Positions 44,655-52,962 of a stretch of DNA of 64,000 bases are shown here, piece by piece (within the stretch, counting starts at the first letter, position 1; each line of letters starts with the position of its first letter). The stretch is from Chryseotalea sanaruensis (GTDB lineage Bacteria > Bacteroidota > Bacteroidia > Cytophagales > Cyclobacteriaceae): the NCBI RefSeq assembly GCF_003990915.1, contig NZ_BHXQ01000004.1:496001-560000 (forward strand), in the 5' to 3' direction. The translations under genes were made by a program, and so were the position numbers. The notes below the pieces were generated by a model. The model had not been told where the DNA came from. It ran no database searches and saw only the letters and a list, made by a program, of their open reading frames with translations.

Positions 44655-47009
44655 ATGAGCAAAAAGGTAAAGTATACATCCTTATCCATTCTAGGAATAC
44701 TTTTAATTGCTTACTACTTTTTACTACCGGGTAAGTTATTTAACGATCCTTACTCTACAATTCTACTGGCTAATAAGGGTGAACTCCTATCCGCAAGTAT
44801 CGCAGCTGATGGTCAATGGCGTTTCCCTGAGACAGATACGCTACCAGCTAATTACATTAAAGCCTTGGTAACCTACGAGGACAAGCGTTTTTTTTCACAT
44901 CCAGGTTTTGATTGGCGGGCAATAGCAAGGGCTACAAGACAAAACTTGCAATCCGGCCATATAGTAAGTGGGGGTAGTACCATCAGTATGCAGGTCATAC
45001 GACTTTCAAGGAAGAGCAAGAGCCGTAATGTTCTTGAAAAACTTATTGAAATAGTATTGGCTACGCGACTTGAGTTACGTTACTCAAAAGAAGAGATTCT
45101 ACATTTGTATGCATCACATGCACCTTTTGGTGGAAATGTAGTAGGTATAGAGGCAGCATGTTGGCGATACTTTGGCAGAAGCTTGCATGATTTATCATGG
45201 GGCGAAGCAGCATTACTTGCTGTGTTACCTAATGCACCATCTTTGCTTCATCCCGGTCGCAATCCTGAAGCACTGAAAGTAAAACGCAATCAGTTGTTAG
45301 ATCGCTTATTAGAACATGGTATAATTGACGAATTCACTTGTCAATTAGGAAAGACTGAACCCATTCCGGATAAGCCACAAGCACTACCACGCATGGCGCG
45401 GCATGCACTTCAACATTTAGTAAAGGCCGGTTATGATCAAAGTAAAAATCAAACTGGCATTTCATTCAGTTTACAGAAGCGCGTGGAGCAATTACTGGAA
45501 GAGCAACACCGAAATTTAGCCGCCAATAAAATTAACAACGCTGCTGCCATAGTATTGGATACAAAAACAGGAGAGGTGCTTGCATATGCAGGTAATATCT
45601 TATCTGATAAGAAAAATAGTTTTCAAAATGAAGTGGATATAATCAATGCACCCAGGAGTACAGGGAGCATATTAAAACCATTTTTATTTGCGGCTATGCT
45701 CGATCAGGGCGAAATACTTACTAAAACACTACTGCCTGATATACCTACATTTATCAATGGATTTGCACCCAAAAATTTCTCCAAGCAATATGATGGTGCA
45801 GTTCCTGCCGACAAAGCATTAATCCGCTCTCTTAATATCCCGGCAGTACATCTTTTAAAACAATACCGATACGAAAAGTTTCACACGCTTTTGAAAAGTA
45901 TAGGTATGAGCACATTACAACAAGCTCCCGATCATTATGGATTGTCTCTAATACTTGGCGGGGCCGAAGGTTCATTGTGGGATATAACAGGCATGTATGC
46001 TTCTATGGGCAGAGTCTTAAATAATTATTTTGAACATCCAGGTATGGCCAAATACAATCCAAAGGATTGGCATGCACCACGCTTACTTCAATTTGCTGAC
46101 ACTACATTACATCAGGCTCTCGAACAAAACTCGCACATGAGTGCGGCCTCTATCTATCAAACCCTTGAAGTATTAACAGAAGTATATAGACCAGGGGAAG
46201 AAACTGGGTGGCGATACTTTAGTAATTCAAAAAAAATTGCCTGGAAAACCGGAACGAGTTATGGTTTTAGAGATGGTTGGGCAATAGGAGTTACGCCTGA
46301 ATATACAGTTGGTGTTTGGGTGGGCAATGCTGATGGTGAGGGTAGGCCAGGATTAACTGGTACGGATGCTGCCTCTCCATTAATGTTTTCTATATTTTCG
46401 CAACTGCCCGCCACGACTTGGTTTAAAAAACCTTCATCAGAGTTTAAAGCTGTAAGTGTATGTGCTTTGAGTGGGCATAGAATTGGTGCCCATTGTGAGC
46501 GTGCCGATACACTTTCGGTGCAAGAGAGTGGCCTAAAGTCTGAAGCTTGTCCAAATCATAGACTGGTTCATCTTACACAGGATAAAAAATTCAGGGTAAG
46601 TTCGGCATGTGCTGCTGTTTCAACTATGCACACCCAAAGCTGGTTTGTATTGCCTCCTGTACAGGAATATTATTACAAATCCAGAAACATAGCCTATCGC
46701 CCTTTGCCAAGGCCAAAACCGGGTTGTCCCGAGTCCATTAATCATATGGATTTAATCTACCCTAAGTCAAATGCCAGAGTTTTTATCCCTCGCGGACTAG
46801 ATGGTAACTTGGGGCAGGTAATTTTTGAATTAGCTCACAGTCAAACACTTACAACTGTATATTGGCATTTAAACGATCAATATATTGGCGCTACACGAGG
46901 TAAACACGAAATGGCACTTAACCCCTTAAAGGGCAAGCACACCATTACCCTGGTTGATGATGAGGGGCATTCGCTCACCAGACAGTTCGAAGTGATCTCA
47001 GACATGTAA
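44655..47009 (+). CDS. pbpC: Penicillin-binding protein 1C
   Basis: A bifunctional peptidoglycan synthase anchored by one N-terminal helix (YTSLSILGILLIAYYFLL). The GT51 glycosyltransferase domain has VTYEDKRFFSHPGFDWRAIA, SGGSTISMQVIRLSR and LRYSKEEILHLYASHAPFGG. The transpeptidase has the SxxK box in STGSILKPF, SLN in IRSLNIPAVHLL and KTGTS in IAWKTGTSYGFRDG. The C-terminus carries the BiPBP_C domain typical of PBP1C (about the last 90 residues, FIPRGLDGNLGQVIFELAHS). Length of 784 fits. The ATG at 44655 is chosen over a TTG two codons earlier that lies within a -7 box. No alpha-2-macroglobulin partner gene is adjacent. Confidence 0.95.
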   Translation: MSKKVKYTSLSILGILLIAYYFLLPGKLFNDPYSTILLANKGELLSASIAADGQWRFPETDTLPANYIKALVTYEDKRFFSHPGFDWRAIARATRQNLQSGHIVSGGSTISMQVIRLSRKSKSRNVLEKLIEIVLATRLELRYSKEEILHLYASHAPFGGNVVGIEAACWRYFGRSLHDLSWGEAALLAVLPNAPSLLHPGRNPEALKVKRNQLLDRLLEHGIIDEFTCQLGKTEPIPDKPQALPRMARHALQHLVKAGYDQSKNQTGISFSLQKRVEQLLEEQHRNLAANKINNAAAIVLDTKTGEVLAYAGNILSDKKNSFQNEVDIINAPRSTGSILKPFLFAAMLDQGEILTKTLLPDIPTFINGFAPKNFSKQYDGAVPADKALIRSLNIPAVHLLKQYRYEKFHTLLKSIGMSTLQQAPDHYGLSLILGGAEGSLWDITGMYASMGRVLNNYFEHPGMAKYNPKDWHAPRLLQFADTTLHQALEQNSHMSAASIYQTLEVLTEVYRPGEETGWRYFSNSKKIAWKTGTSYGFRDGWAIGVTPEYTVGVWVGNADGEGRPGLTGTDAASPLMFSIFSQLPATTWFKKPSSEFKAVSVCALSGHRIGAHCERADTLSVQESGLKSEACPNHRLVHLTQDKKFRVSSACAAVSTMHTQSWFVLPPVQEYYYKSRNIAYRPLPRPKPGCPESINHMDLIYPKSNARVFIPRGLDGNLGQVIFELAHSQTLTTVYWHLNDQYIGATRGKHEMALNPLKGKHTITLVDDEGHSLTRQFEVISDM

Positions 47010-47032
47010 GTATCTGAATTTTAGAATTTTAG

Positions 47033-47062
47033 TTGCATCTATTTAATTCTTTACTACATTTG
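47033..47062 (+). promoter_or_regulatory. Bacteroidota-type promoter TTG-N19-TACATTTG
   Basis: The -33 TTG (47033-47035) and the -7 TACATTTG (47055-47062) have the ideal 19-nt spacing. It lies about 50 nt before the OmpA-family gene at 47115. This is the best promoter match noticed in the window. Confidence 0.6.
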
Positions 47063-47114
47063 TAATAGAATTTAATCCTGTTGGTTAAAGTTTTGGCTTT
47101 AAACTTATAAGCAC

Positions 47115-48359
47115 ATGAAACCTTCTCCATTTTTTTGCAGGGCAATGCTGTTTGTTTTTTTGCTCTCCTGCATAGATGTTTCGGCTACTCACAAGGCAAT
47201 ACAACCGCCTGACACCGTTCCACATTATGTCGTAATTGGTGCATTTTCTTTTCAGAAAAATGCAATAAAATTCGTCAGTCATGTAAATAAGGATCTAAAA
47301 CTGAATGCCAGTTTTGATATTAACCCCAACCGAAAACTTTACTATGTATATTGCTTAAGCACGCTGCAATCGAAAGAGGCAATGAATGAGGCTTTGCGGT
47401 TGCGTGGGGAAACTGAGCTACAAGATGCCTGGGTCTACCATGGAGTTTTAGGTAATAACTTTATGTCTTCTTCAGGTAAAGATACTAATCCTGTTGACCA
47501 GCAACCAATGAACGTTGTAGCTGTAGAAGAAACGTACAAAGTATCTGAGCCTGTTATTGAATCTGTTGCTGAGAGTGACGTATCTCGCCAGCCGATTACT
47601 ACTAAAAATGAAATTACCCCAATAGCAATTGTAGAAACTTCTAATGCAACAGGTAAAGCTTTTGTGTTTGAAATGACAAGGTTTGTAGATAGCGTACCTG
47701 TTGAAGGAGAGGTAGCCATGATTGATCCTGATAAGGTGAAAAAACTAGGTAGCTATCCTGCAAATAAGGCCATTCGTGTAGTTGAACTAAAGAATAATAC
47801 TGGAATGGTAACCTTTACAGCTGAAGTGTTTGGCTATCGTAAGGCGCAGAAAGATTTCAGTTATGTAAATCCTGAATCTGATACGACAGGCGTTAAGGTT
47901 GATGAAAACGGTATAATTCATGTCCCATTCGAATTGATACGGCTTAAGCAAGGTGACTTTGCTATTCTATATAATGTTTATTTTTTCAGAGATGCAGCCG
48001 TTATGCGACCTGAGTCTCGTTTCGAAATAAATAGTTTACTGGAGATGCTAAGAGAGAATCCTAAGTATATCGTTCGTATTCATGGGCACACCAATGGAAA
48101 TCATGCAGGAAAAATTATCTATAAGGATAAAAGTAGTGAAGATTTCTTTTCATTAAATGGTACTAAAGATGGATACGGTTCGGCAAAAGAATTATCGAAG
48201 TCACGTGCTGAAGTTATTCGTGATTATTTGGTTGCCCAGGGCATTTCACCTGAACGAGCCTTAGTGAAAGCATGGGGTGGTAAGAAGTCTATACACGATA
48301 AGCATAGTGCAAAGGCTCAAGAAAACGTAAGAGTTGAAATTGAAATTGTAAAGGATTAA
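47115..48359 (+). CDS. OmpA-family protein with SPOR-like N-terminal domain
   Basis: An exported protein with a signal peptide (FCRAMLFVFLLSCIDVSA). Residues about 35-115 resemble a SPOR-type fold (HYVVIGAFSFQKNAIKFVSH, YYVYCLSTLQSKEAMNEA), which binds denuded glycan strands. A central region of unknown fold follows. The C-terminal OmpA domain (about 280-414) binds peptidoglycan: VYFFRDAAVMRPESRFEINS, IRIHGHTNG-like segment, and SKSRAEVIRDYLVAQGI. An insert (KIIYKDKSSEDFFSLNGTK) sits inside the OmpA domain. Its stop overlaps by 3 nt with the stop of the convergent TPR gene. Anchoring the outer membrane to the wall is the expected role. Confidence 0.87.
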   Translation: MKPSPFFCRAMLFVFLLSCIDVSATHKAIQPPDTVPHYVVIGAFSFQKNAIKFVSHVNKDLKLNASFDINPNRKLYYVYCLSTLQSKEAMNEALRLRGETELQDAWVYHGVLGNNFMSSSGKDTNPVDQQPMNVVAVEETYKVSEPVIESVAESDVSRQPITTKNEITPIAIVETSNATGKAFVFEMTRFVDSVPVEGEVAMIDPDKVKKLGSYPANKAIRVVELKNNTGMVTFTAEVFGYRKAQKDFSYVNPESDTTGVKVDENGIIHVPFELIRLKQGDFAILYNVYFFRDAAVMRPESRFEINSLLEMLRENPKYIVRIHGHTNGNHAGKIIYKDKSSEDFFSLNGTKDGYGSAKELSKSRAEVIRDYLVAQGISPERALVKAWGGKKSIHDKHSAKAQENVRVEIEIVKD

Positions 48360-49867
48360 TTCTGATTTTTTTCAACAATTGCACCTTCCAGGTTTCTGCC
48401 AATCTCCCTGATAATTTTGTCAAGGTCTTCACCGCAATCTTTCAAGTATTTAGAAATCAGTTCCCTTTCTTCTATAGAAGCATTGGGCAATAAATTGATC
48501 AGTCCAAGTATGCTGGCAACGGGTGATCTTAACTTATGCGCATTAATAAAAGTGTATTCTGCAAGGCGTTGATTTTGCTTCATCACCTGAGTGGTTCTTT
48601 CTTCTACGATAGACTCAAGTTTTTTATTCAGCATTTGTAGATCATCGTTTAGCTTCAATAAACTCTCTGACTGAGTTTGTACTTCTTCGGTTTTATCATT
48701 CAACTGCTTGTTGACATTAAGAATACGCTGCCGCTGGAAAAACACCATAATCAATAAAATGCTACTCAAGAATAAACCAAGTCCGATAGCGATAATAATA
48801 ATGCGCTGTGATCGTATCTCAGCATTGCGCAGTGTGGTTTCAGTTCTTAGTTCTTCATTCTCCCTTTCTCTATTTTCTGCTTCATAAATCGTTTGAAGCT
48901 TATTAATTTGTTCTGATTTACTACTTCTGTAAAGGCTATCGTTTAACAGATTGTATTGGTATAAATTATTAATAGCCTTTTCGAAATTTTGTTGTGCCGA
49001 ATCTAGTTTAAATCGGTAGAGGTAATTGCGCGCCTGCAGATCTTTTGCACGAATTTCAATTATTAGTGTTTGTGCCTTAGTCAGATATTCATTAGCTCTT
49101 TCGAATTTTTTTAAGCCTTGGTAAGCTAGAGCAAAATCCTGATAGGTTTGAATGAGCGATCGCTTTTCACCTAACTCTGCCCACAGTTTTTCGCTGAGTA
49201 AATAGAAACCGATTGCATCTGTATATTTTTTCTTATCGGCTCTGATAATACCGTAGCTCCAATAGCAGTATGCAATTACTCGTTTATCATTGGTAAGTTT
49301 TGCCATGTCAAGTGCCCGATTCAAGTAATCGAGTGCCTTATCATAATCCTTTAAACCAATATAAATTTCGCCAATGTTATAGAGTGTAAGTTGCTGACTT
49401 TTTAAATCACTCTTTTTTAATTCTAGAGAAAGTAATTGATATTCCAAAGACTTGTCATACTGCCCAAGCTTTTTGTACACTTCACCTATGTTATTATACA
49501 TTTGGCCAACGCCTACACTGTCGTTAATAGAACTGTATTGACGAGCCGCAGCAAGGTAATAGCTCTGCGCTATTTCATAAACGCCTTCGTACCAATAGGT
49601 ACTGCCTGTAATAGCAAGGGCACGGGCATATCCTTTTGTGTATTTAAGTGCTTGTGCCTGACGTTGCGTATATGTACTAAGTTGCCTGGCCGACTGACTA
49701 TTGGTTTTTAGGTTTTCGAAAGCAATTACATTGAGTTGATCAATGAATATTGAGTCGTGAGGAACATTTTCAAACTGCTTGGTGAGATTTTTAGGCAAGT
49801 CACTTTGGGCATACAGACTCATGCTGTATATCCAAAGTGCTATTCCTACCCATTTTCTCAGTTTCAT
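48356..49867 (-). CDS. TPR membrane protein ending in a histidine-kinase dimerisation domain
   Basis: A signal peptide (WVGIALWIYSMSLYAQ) is followed by about six tetratricopeptide repeats (residues 60-290, e.g. GVGQMYNNIGEVYKKLGQYD, KALDYLNRALDMAKLTND), one membrane helix (RIIIIAIGLGLFLSSILLIMVFF, about 350-375) and a coiled coil. The C-terminus is a HisKA-like segment with the H box in FINAHKLRSPVASILGLINL. The protein stops about 55 residues later, with no HATPase domain. The histidine is present but the ATP-binding half is absent. It starts 6 nt after the cystathionine beta-synthase stop, so the two are cotranscribed. It may dimerise with, or receive phosphate from, another kinase (inference). 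Confidence 0.85.
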   Translation of the reverse strand: MKLRKWVGIALWIYSMSLYAQSDLPKNLTKQFENVPHDSIFIDQLNVIAFENLKTNSQSARQLSTYTQRQAQALKYTKGYARALAITGSTYWYEGVYEIAQSYYLAAARQYSSINDSVGVGQMYNNIGEVYKKLGQYDKSLEYQLLSLELKKSDLKSQQLTLYNIGEIYIGLKDYDKALDYLNRALDMAKLTNDKRVIAYCYWSYGIIRADKKKYTDAIGFYLLSEKLWAELGEKRSLIQTYQDFALAYQGLKKFERANEYLTKAQTLIIEIRAKDLQARNYLYRFKLDSAQQNFEKAINNLYQYNLLNDSLYRSSKSEQINKLQTIYEAENRERENEELRTETTLRNAEIRSQRIIIIAIGLGLFLSSILLIMVFFQRQRILNVNKQLNDKTEEVQTQSESLLKLNDDLQMLNKKLESIVEERTTQVMKQNQRLAEYTFINAHKLRSPVASILGLINLLPNASIEERELISKYLKDCGEDLDKIIREIGRNLEGAIVEKNQN

Positions 49868-49873
49868 TTTATA

Positions 49874-51247
49874 TTATTGCGCTATAGCTTTAAGCACATC
49901 ATGTTGTGTAATGATGTGTACGTTTTGTTGTTCATCTCTCACCAACACTGCTTTTGTTTCTTTGTTAAGGAGTGAGGATAATACATCCAGCGTACTGTCT
50001 GGAGCAACAAACTGCATAGTCTTCTCTAATACTTCGCCAACATTTTTTTGTTGTAGGTTAGCATCACTGATTATTTTTTCAAGCAATGAAGCTGAGCTCA
50101 CACTTCCTACGAAGTTCCCGTTTTCAGTAACTGGAATCTGATCTATACCTTCTTTACTCATGAGAAGAATAGCCTCACTTACTTTGGTCGTTTTACTTAC
50201 TGTGTGTAAACTATTCTTTCCATTACGCGATTGAATAATGTCGCGTGCGGTACCGAAACTTCGTGAATCAAGAAATCCATGATCACGCATCCACTGATCG
50301 TTATAAACTTTTGCTAAATAACGAGTGCCGTGATCAGGAAGCAACAATACATAAATGTCGCCTTTCTTCATGTTGTCTTTGGCATATTCAAGGGCACCAT
50401 GCATTACTGATCCGCATGACCATCCAACAAATAAACCTTCTTCTTTAGCAAGTCTGCGTGTCATTATTGCGCCATCTTTATCAGTAACCTTAACAAAGGT
50501 GTCGATCAAATCGAAGTTTACGTTTTTGGGTAGAATATCTTCACCAAAGCCTTCAGTCAGGTAAGGATAAATTTCATTTTCATCGAAGATGCCGGTCTCT
50601 TTGTATTTTTTAAATACTGACCCATAAGTATCTATACCAACAGATATGATGTTCTTGTTTTTCTCTTTAAGATACTTTGCTGTTCCACACATTGATCCAC
50701 CAGTGCCTACCGTTGCAATGTAGTGTGTAATTGTGCCGTCAGTCTGATCCCAGATTTCAGGACCTGTGCTTTCGTAATGCGCTTGTGCGTTAGACGGATT
50801 ATCGTACTGGTTCGGGTAAATAGAATTTGGAATTTCTTTATTGAGCTTGCGTGCTACAGAATAGTATGAACGTGGATCGTCAGGTTCAACATTGGTAGGG
50901 CATACGATTACCTCTGCACCGACAGCACGAAGGATATTAATTTTTTCCTGCGATTGTTTATCGGCCATTGTAAAGATGCACTTGTAACCTTTAGCAACAG
51001 CGGCTAAGGCTAGTCCCATACCTGTATTTCCGGAAGTGCCCTCAATAATGGTACCTCCTGGCTTTAAAATGCCTGCTTTTTCGGCATCTTCAACCATTTT
51101 TAAGGCCATGCGGTCTTTCGTTGAATTGCCAGGGTTAAAATATTCTACTTTAGCCAGGAAAGTACCAGGCAAGCCCTTTCCAAGCTTATTTAACCTTACA
51201 ATGGGCGTATTACCAATGGTTTCAACAATAGAATTATAGATTTTCAT
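49874..51247 (-). CDS. Cystathionine beta-synthase (PLP enzyme with CBS pair)
   Basis: A fold-type II PLP enzyme that condenses serine with homocysteine (transsulfuration), or acts as a cysteine synthase. The PLP lysine is in FNPGNSTKDRMAL, the PLP-phosphate loop is VGTGGSMCG, and the substrate loop is EGTSGNTGMGLAL. GWSCGSVMHGALEY and LPDHGTRYLAKVYND are typical of cystathionine beta-synthase rather than CysK. The C-terminal 115 residues form two CBS domains (GIDQIPVTENGNFVGSVSS, ETKAVLVRDEQQNVHIITQH), usually a regulatory adenosyl-binding module. No N-terminal haem domain is present. It precedes the TPR gene. Confidence 0.9.
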   Translation of the reverse strand: MKIYNSIVETIGNTPIVRLNKLGKGLPGTFLAKVEYFNPGNSTKDRMALKMVEDAEKAGILKPGGTIIEGTSGNTGMGLALAAVAKGYKCIFTMADKQSQEKINILRAVGAEVIVCPTNVEPDDPRSYYSVARKLNKEIPNSIYPNQYDNPSNAQAHYESTGPEIWDQTDGTITHYIATVGTGGSMCGTAKYLKEKNKNIISVGIDTYGSVFKKYKETGIFDENEIYPYLTEGFGEDILPKNVNFDLIDTFVKVTDKDGAIMTRRLAKEEGLFVGWSCGSVMHGALEYAKDNMKKGDIYVLLLPDHGTRYLAKVYNDQWMRDHGFLDSRSFGTARDIIQSRNGKNSLHTVSKTTKVSEAILLMSKEGIDQIPVTENGNFVGSVSSASLLEKIISDANLQQKNVGEVLEKTMQFVAPDSTLDVLSSLLNKETKAVLVRDEQQNVHIITQHDVLKAIAQ

Positions 51248-51398
51248 GCTTTAATAATTGTTTTTGAGTGGTCAATTGAAAGGGCAACCTCATTTTAAAA
51301 GTTTGAGTAAACTCTGTTAATTGCCATTTCACATTATCGATAAAGCCTGCAATTTAGGTATTTTCATCCGGATGGATGTTAGGTTAATTCCGTGAGAT

Positions 51399-52364
51399 TT
51401 ACAGGATTGCCATGCCCACTAGCAATAAATTGGCAGCTATGTAAAAAACAATTACCAAGCGAGAACCTATACGATTAGCTGTGGTGCTCTTATCAAATTG
51501 GCCGTTATCAAAATATTTTAAGGTGATAGCCGAAACGGATAGCGTTGCCAGTATGCCTAAAAATGTAATCGTATGAAGGGTATCTACCAAGGTGAAATGG
51601 GTAGACTCAGGTAATAATGAATCGATAATGTATTTATTGCCAACAGCAGCAAATAGACCACCAACCGGCAAGCCAAATCGTGGCTCTAATTCAGAAGGCC
51701 TCAGTGTAAAGGATATAATTGAAATTAAAAATGCGATATACATGCCAATGAAAATCTTCGCAAATAAGCCCCAGGCATCTCTTTCAATATCCATACTTAT
51801 ATTAAATGATGCATATTCTGAATGAAGTGCATCATTCCCAGGATCGCCAAAAACAGTAGTGTATTCGTTGATAGAAGTATTAACTTCGAAGTTGCTGATA
51901 TTCCAGCCATCAATGGTCAGTTCTCGATCATAAGCACTACCATCTTTATCTAATGCGTATACCAGCGACTGGTTATCAAAAACTGTATTTTCAATCCGCA
52001 CAACTAAATGCTGTTTGTCAAATGGAAAGTCATCTACATTCCAGTTTTGCTTCATAGTACACTTCATTTTCATGAGTTGCCATGTTCTACCATCAACTAA
52101 ATCCATTAAAGGTTCTGGTGTTTCAATGTTTTTTGCGTTAGGTATATCTATCTGCGTTGCAAAATCAAAAGACGGATTGTCATACAGCATCCATAGCCAA
52201 AAACGAATAGTATATTCTTTATCCCTGAAGTTAATGTCGTGTATGTTGATAATGTAAGCACCAGCAACTACGGTATCTGGTGTTGTTAAAGTATTGTCTT
52301 CTTCTTGTGCAAATGCTGGGGTGCAACAGCTAATCAGCAAAAAAAACAGAGAAATGGGTTTCAT
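51399..52364 (-). CDS. Pentameric ligand-gated ion channel homologue (Cys-loop superfamily)
   Basis: From the ATG at 52364 the protein is 321 residues with a signal peptide (ISLFFLLISCCTPAFAQ). The extracellular ligand-binding beta-sandwich (about 25-200) carries the family hallmark FPFDKQ at 113-118, the position of the Cys-loop F/Y-P-x-D motif; the loop lacks both cysteines, as usual in bacteria. Four helices follow: M1 about 201-221, M2 about 229-250 (RFGLPVGGLFAAVGNKYII), M3 about 259-282, M4 about 299-320, with a short M3-M4 loop. This matches bacterial channels such as GLIC and ELIC. Ligand and ion selectivity are not readable. An upstream in-frame start at 52424 would precede the signal peptide and is less likely. 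Confidence 0.87.
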   Translation of the reverse strand: MKPISLFFLLISCCTPAFAQEEDNTLTTPDTVVAGAYIINIHDINFRDKEYTIRFWLWMLYDNPSFDFATQIDIPNAKNIETPEPLMDLVDGRTWQLMKMKCTMKQNWNVDDFPFDKQHLVVRIENTVFDNQSLVYALDKDGSAYDRELTIDGWNISNFEVNTSINEYTTVFGDPGNDALHSEYASFNISMDIERDAWGLFAKIFIGMYIAFLISIISFTLRPSELEPRFGLPVGGLFAAVGNKYIIDSLLPESTHFTLVDTLHTITFLGILATLSVSAITLKYFDNGQFDKSTTANRIGSRLVIVFYIAANLLLVGMAIL

Positions 52365-52429
52365 AGTAGCTAAGATTTTTCGGAAGTATGGAAAAGCTAT
52401 GTTAATTTCGGTTTTTAAATCCATATTAT

Positions 52430-52867
52430 ATGTATACAGGGCTTTTTCACGGTCATTCAGGTCTTCGATATTTGGTATTAGTGCTATTGTTGGTGGTTAT
52501 TGTGCGGTCTTTAGCAGGCTTTTTACGCAATAAACCTTTTAGCCAATTAGATAATGCCTTAAGCCTGGGGCTATTAATTACCACTCACATACAATTTTTG
52601 CTGGGCCTGGTACTTTATTTTATGAGTCCTAATGTTCAATTTAATGGTAACACTATGAAAGATGGTGCTCTACGCTATTGGGCAGTTGAACACCTAGTAG
52701 GAATGTTAATTGCTGTAGTGTTAATCACCATAGCAAGGTCTACTGCTAAAAGAATGTCTGAAAGTTTAGCTAAGCATAAACGTCTTGCAATTTTCAATAG
52801 TATAGCATTGTTAATAATCATCGCAACCATTATGCAAAGTGGAAGAACAGTGTTCTTCTTTTTTTAA
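52430..52867 (+). CDS. Four-helix membrane protein, cytochrome b-like
   Basis: The 145-residue protein has four hydrophobic helices (YLVLVLLLVVIVRSLAGFL, LGLLITTHIQFLLGLVLYFM, AVEHLVGMLIAVVLITIA, LAIFNSIALLIIIATIM). Histidines lie at the ends of three of them (HGHSG near the start, TTHIQ, VEHLVG), which could ligate haem. Similar proteins are annotated as cytochrome b-like in Bacteroidota, but no haem motif is decisive. A near-consensus -7 box (TAATTTCG, 52403-52410) lies 19 nt upstream of the ATG. It is divergent from the ion-channel gene and alone on its strand until the next OmpA gene. Confidence 0.7.
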   Translation: MYTGLFHGHSGLRYLVLVLLLVVIVRSLAGFLRNKPFSQLDNALSLGLLITTHIQFLLGLVLYFMSPNVQFNGNTMKDGALRYWAVEHLVGMLIAVVLITIARSTAKRMSESLAKHKRLAIFNSIALLIIIATIMQSGRTVFFFF

Positions 52868-52909
52868 TTAGAATAAAATCGTTTATAACGGTTACCTATA
52901 ATAAGTTTT

Positions 52910-52925
52910 TTGGTATCGCTACCAA
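52910..52925 (+). promoter_or_regulatory. Perfect short inverted repeat upstream of the OmpA/PD40 gene
   Basis: TTGGTA-TCGC-TACCAA forms a 6-bp stem and 4-nt loop 37 nt before the ATG at 52963. It could be an operator or a weak terminator of the preceding gene; a T run lies before, not after, it. Confidence 0.3.
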
Positions 52926-52962
52926 TACCTATTGATTGTTGTTTTACCCCAACTGAACTAAC

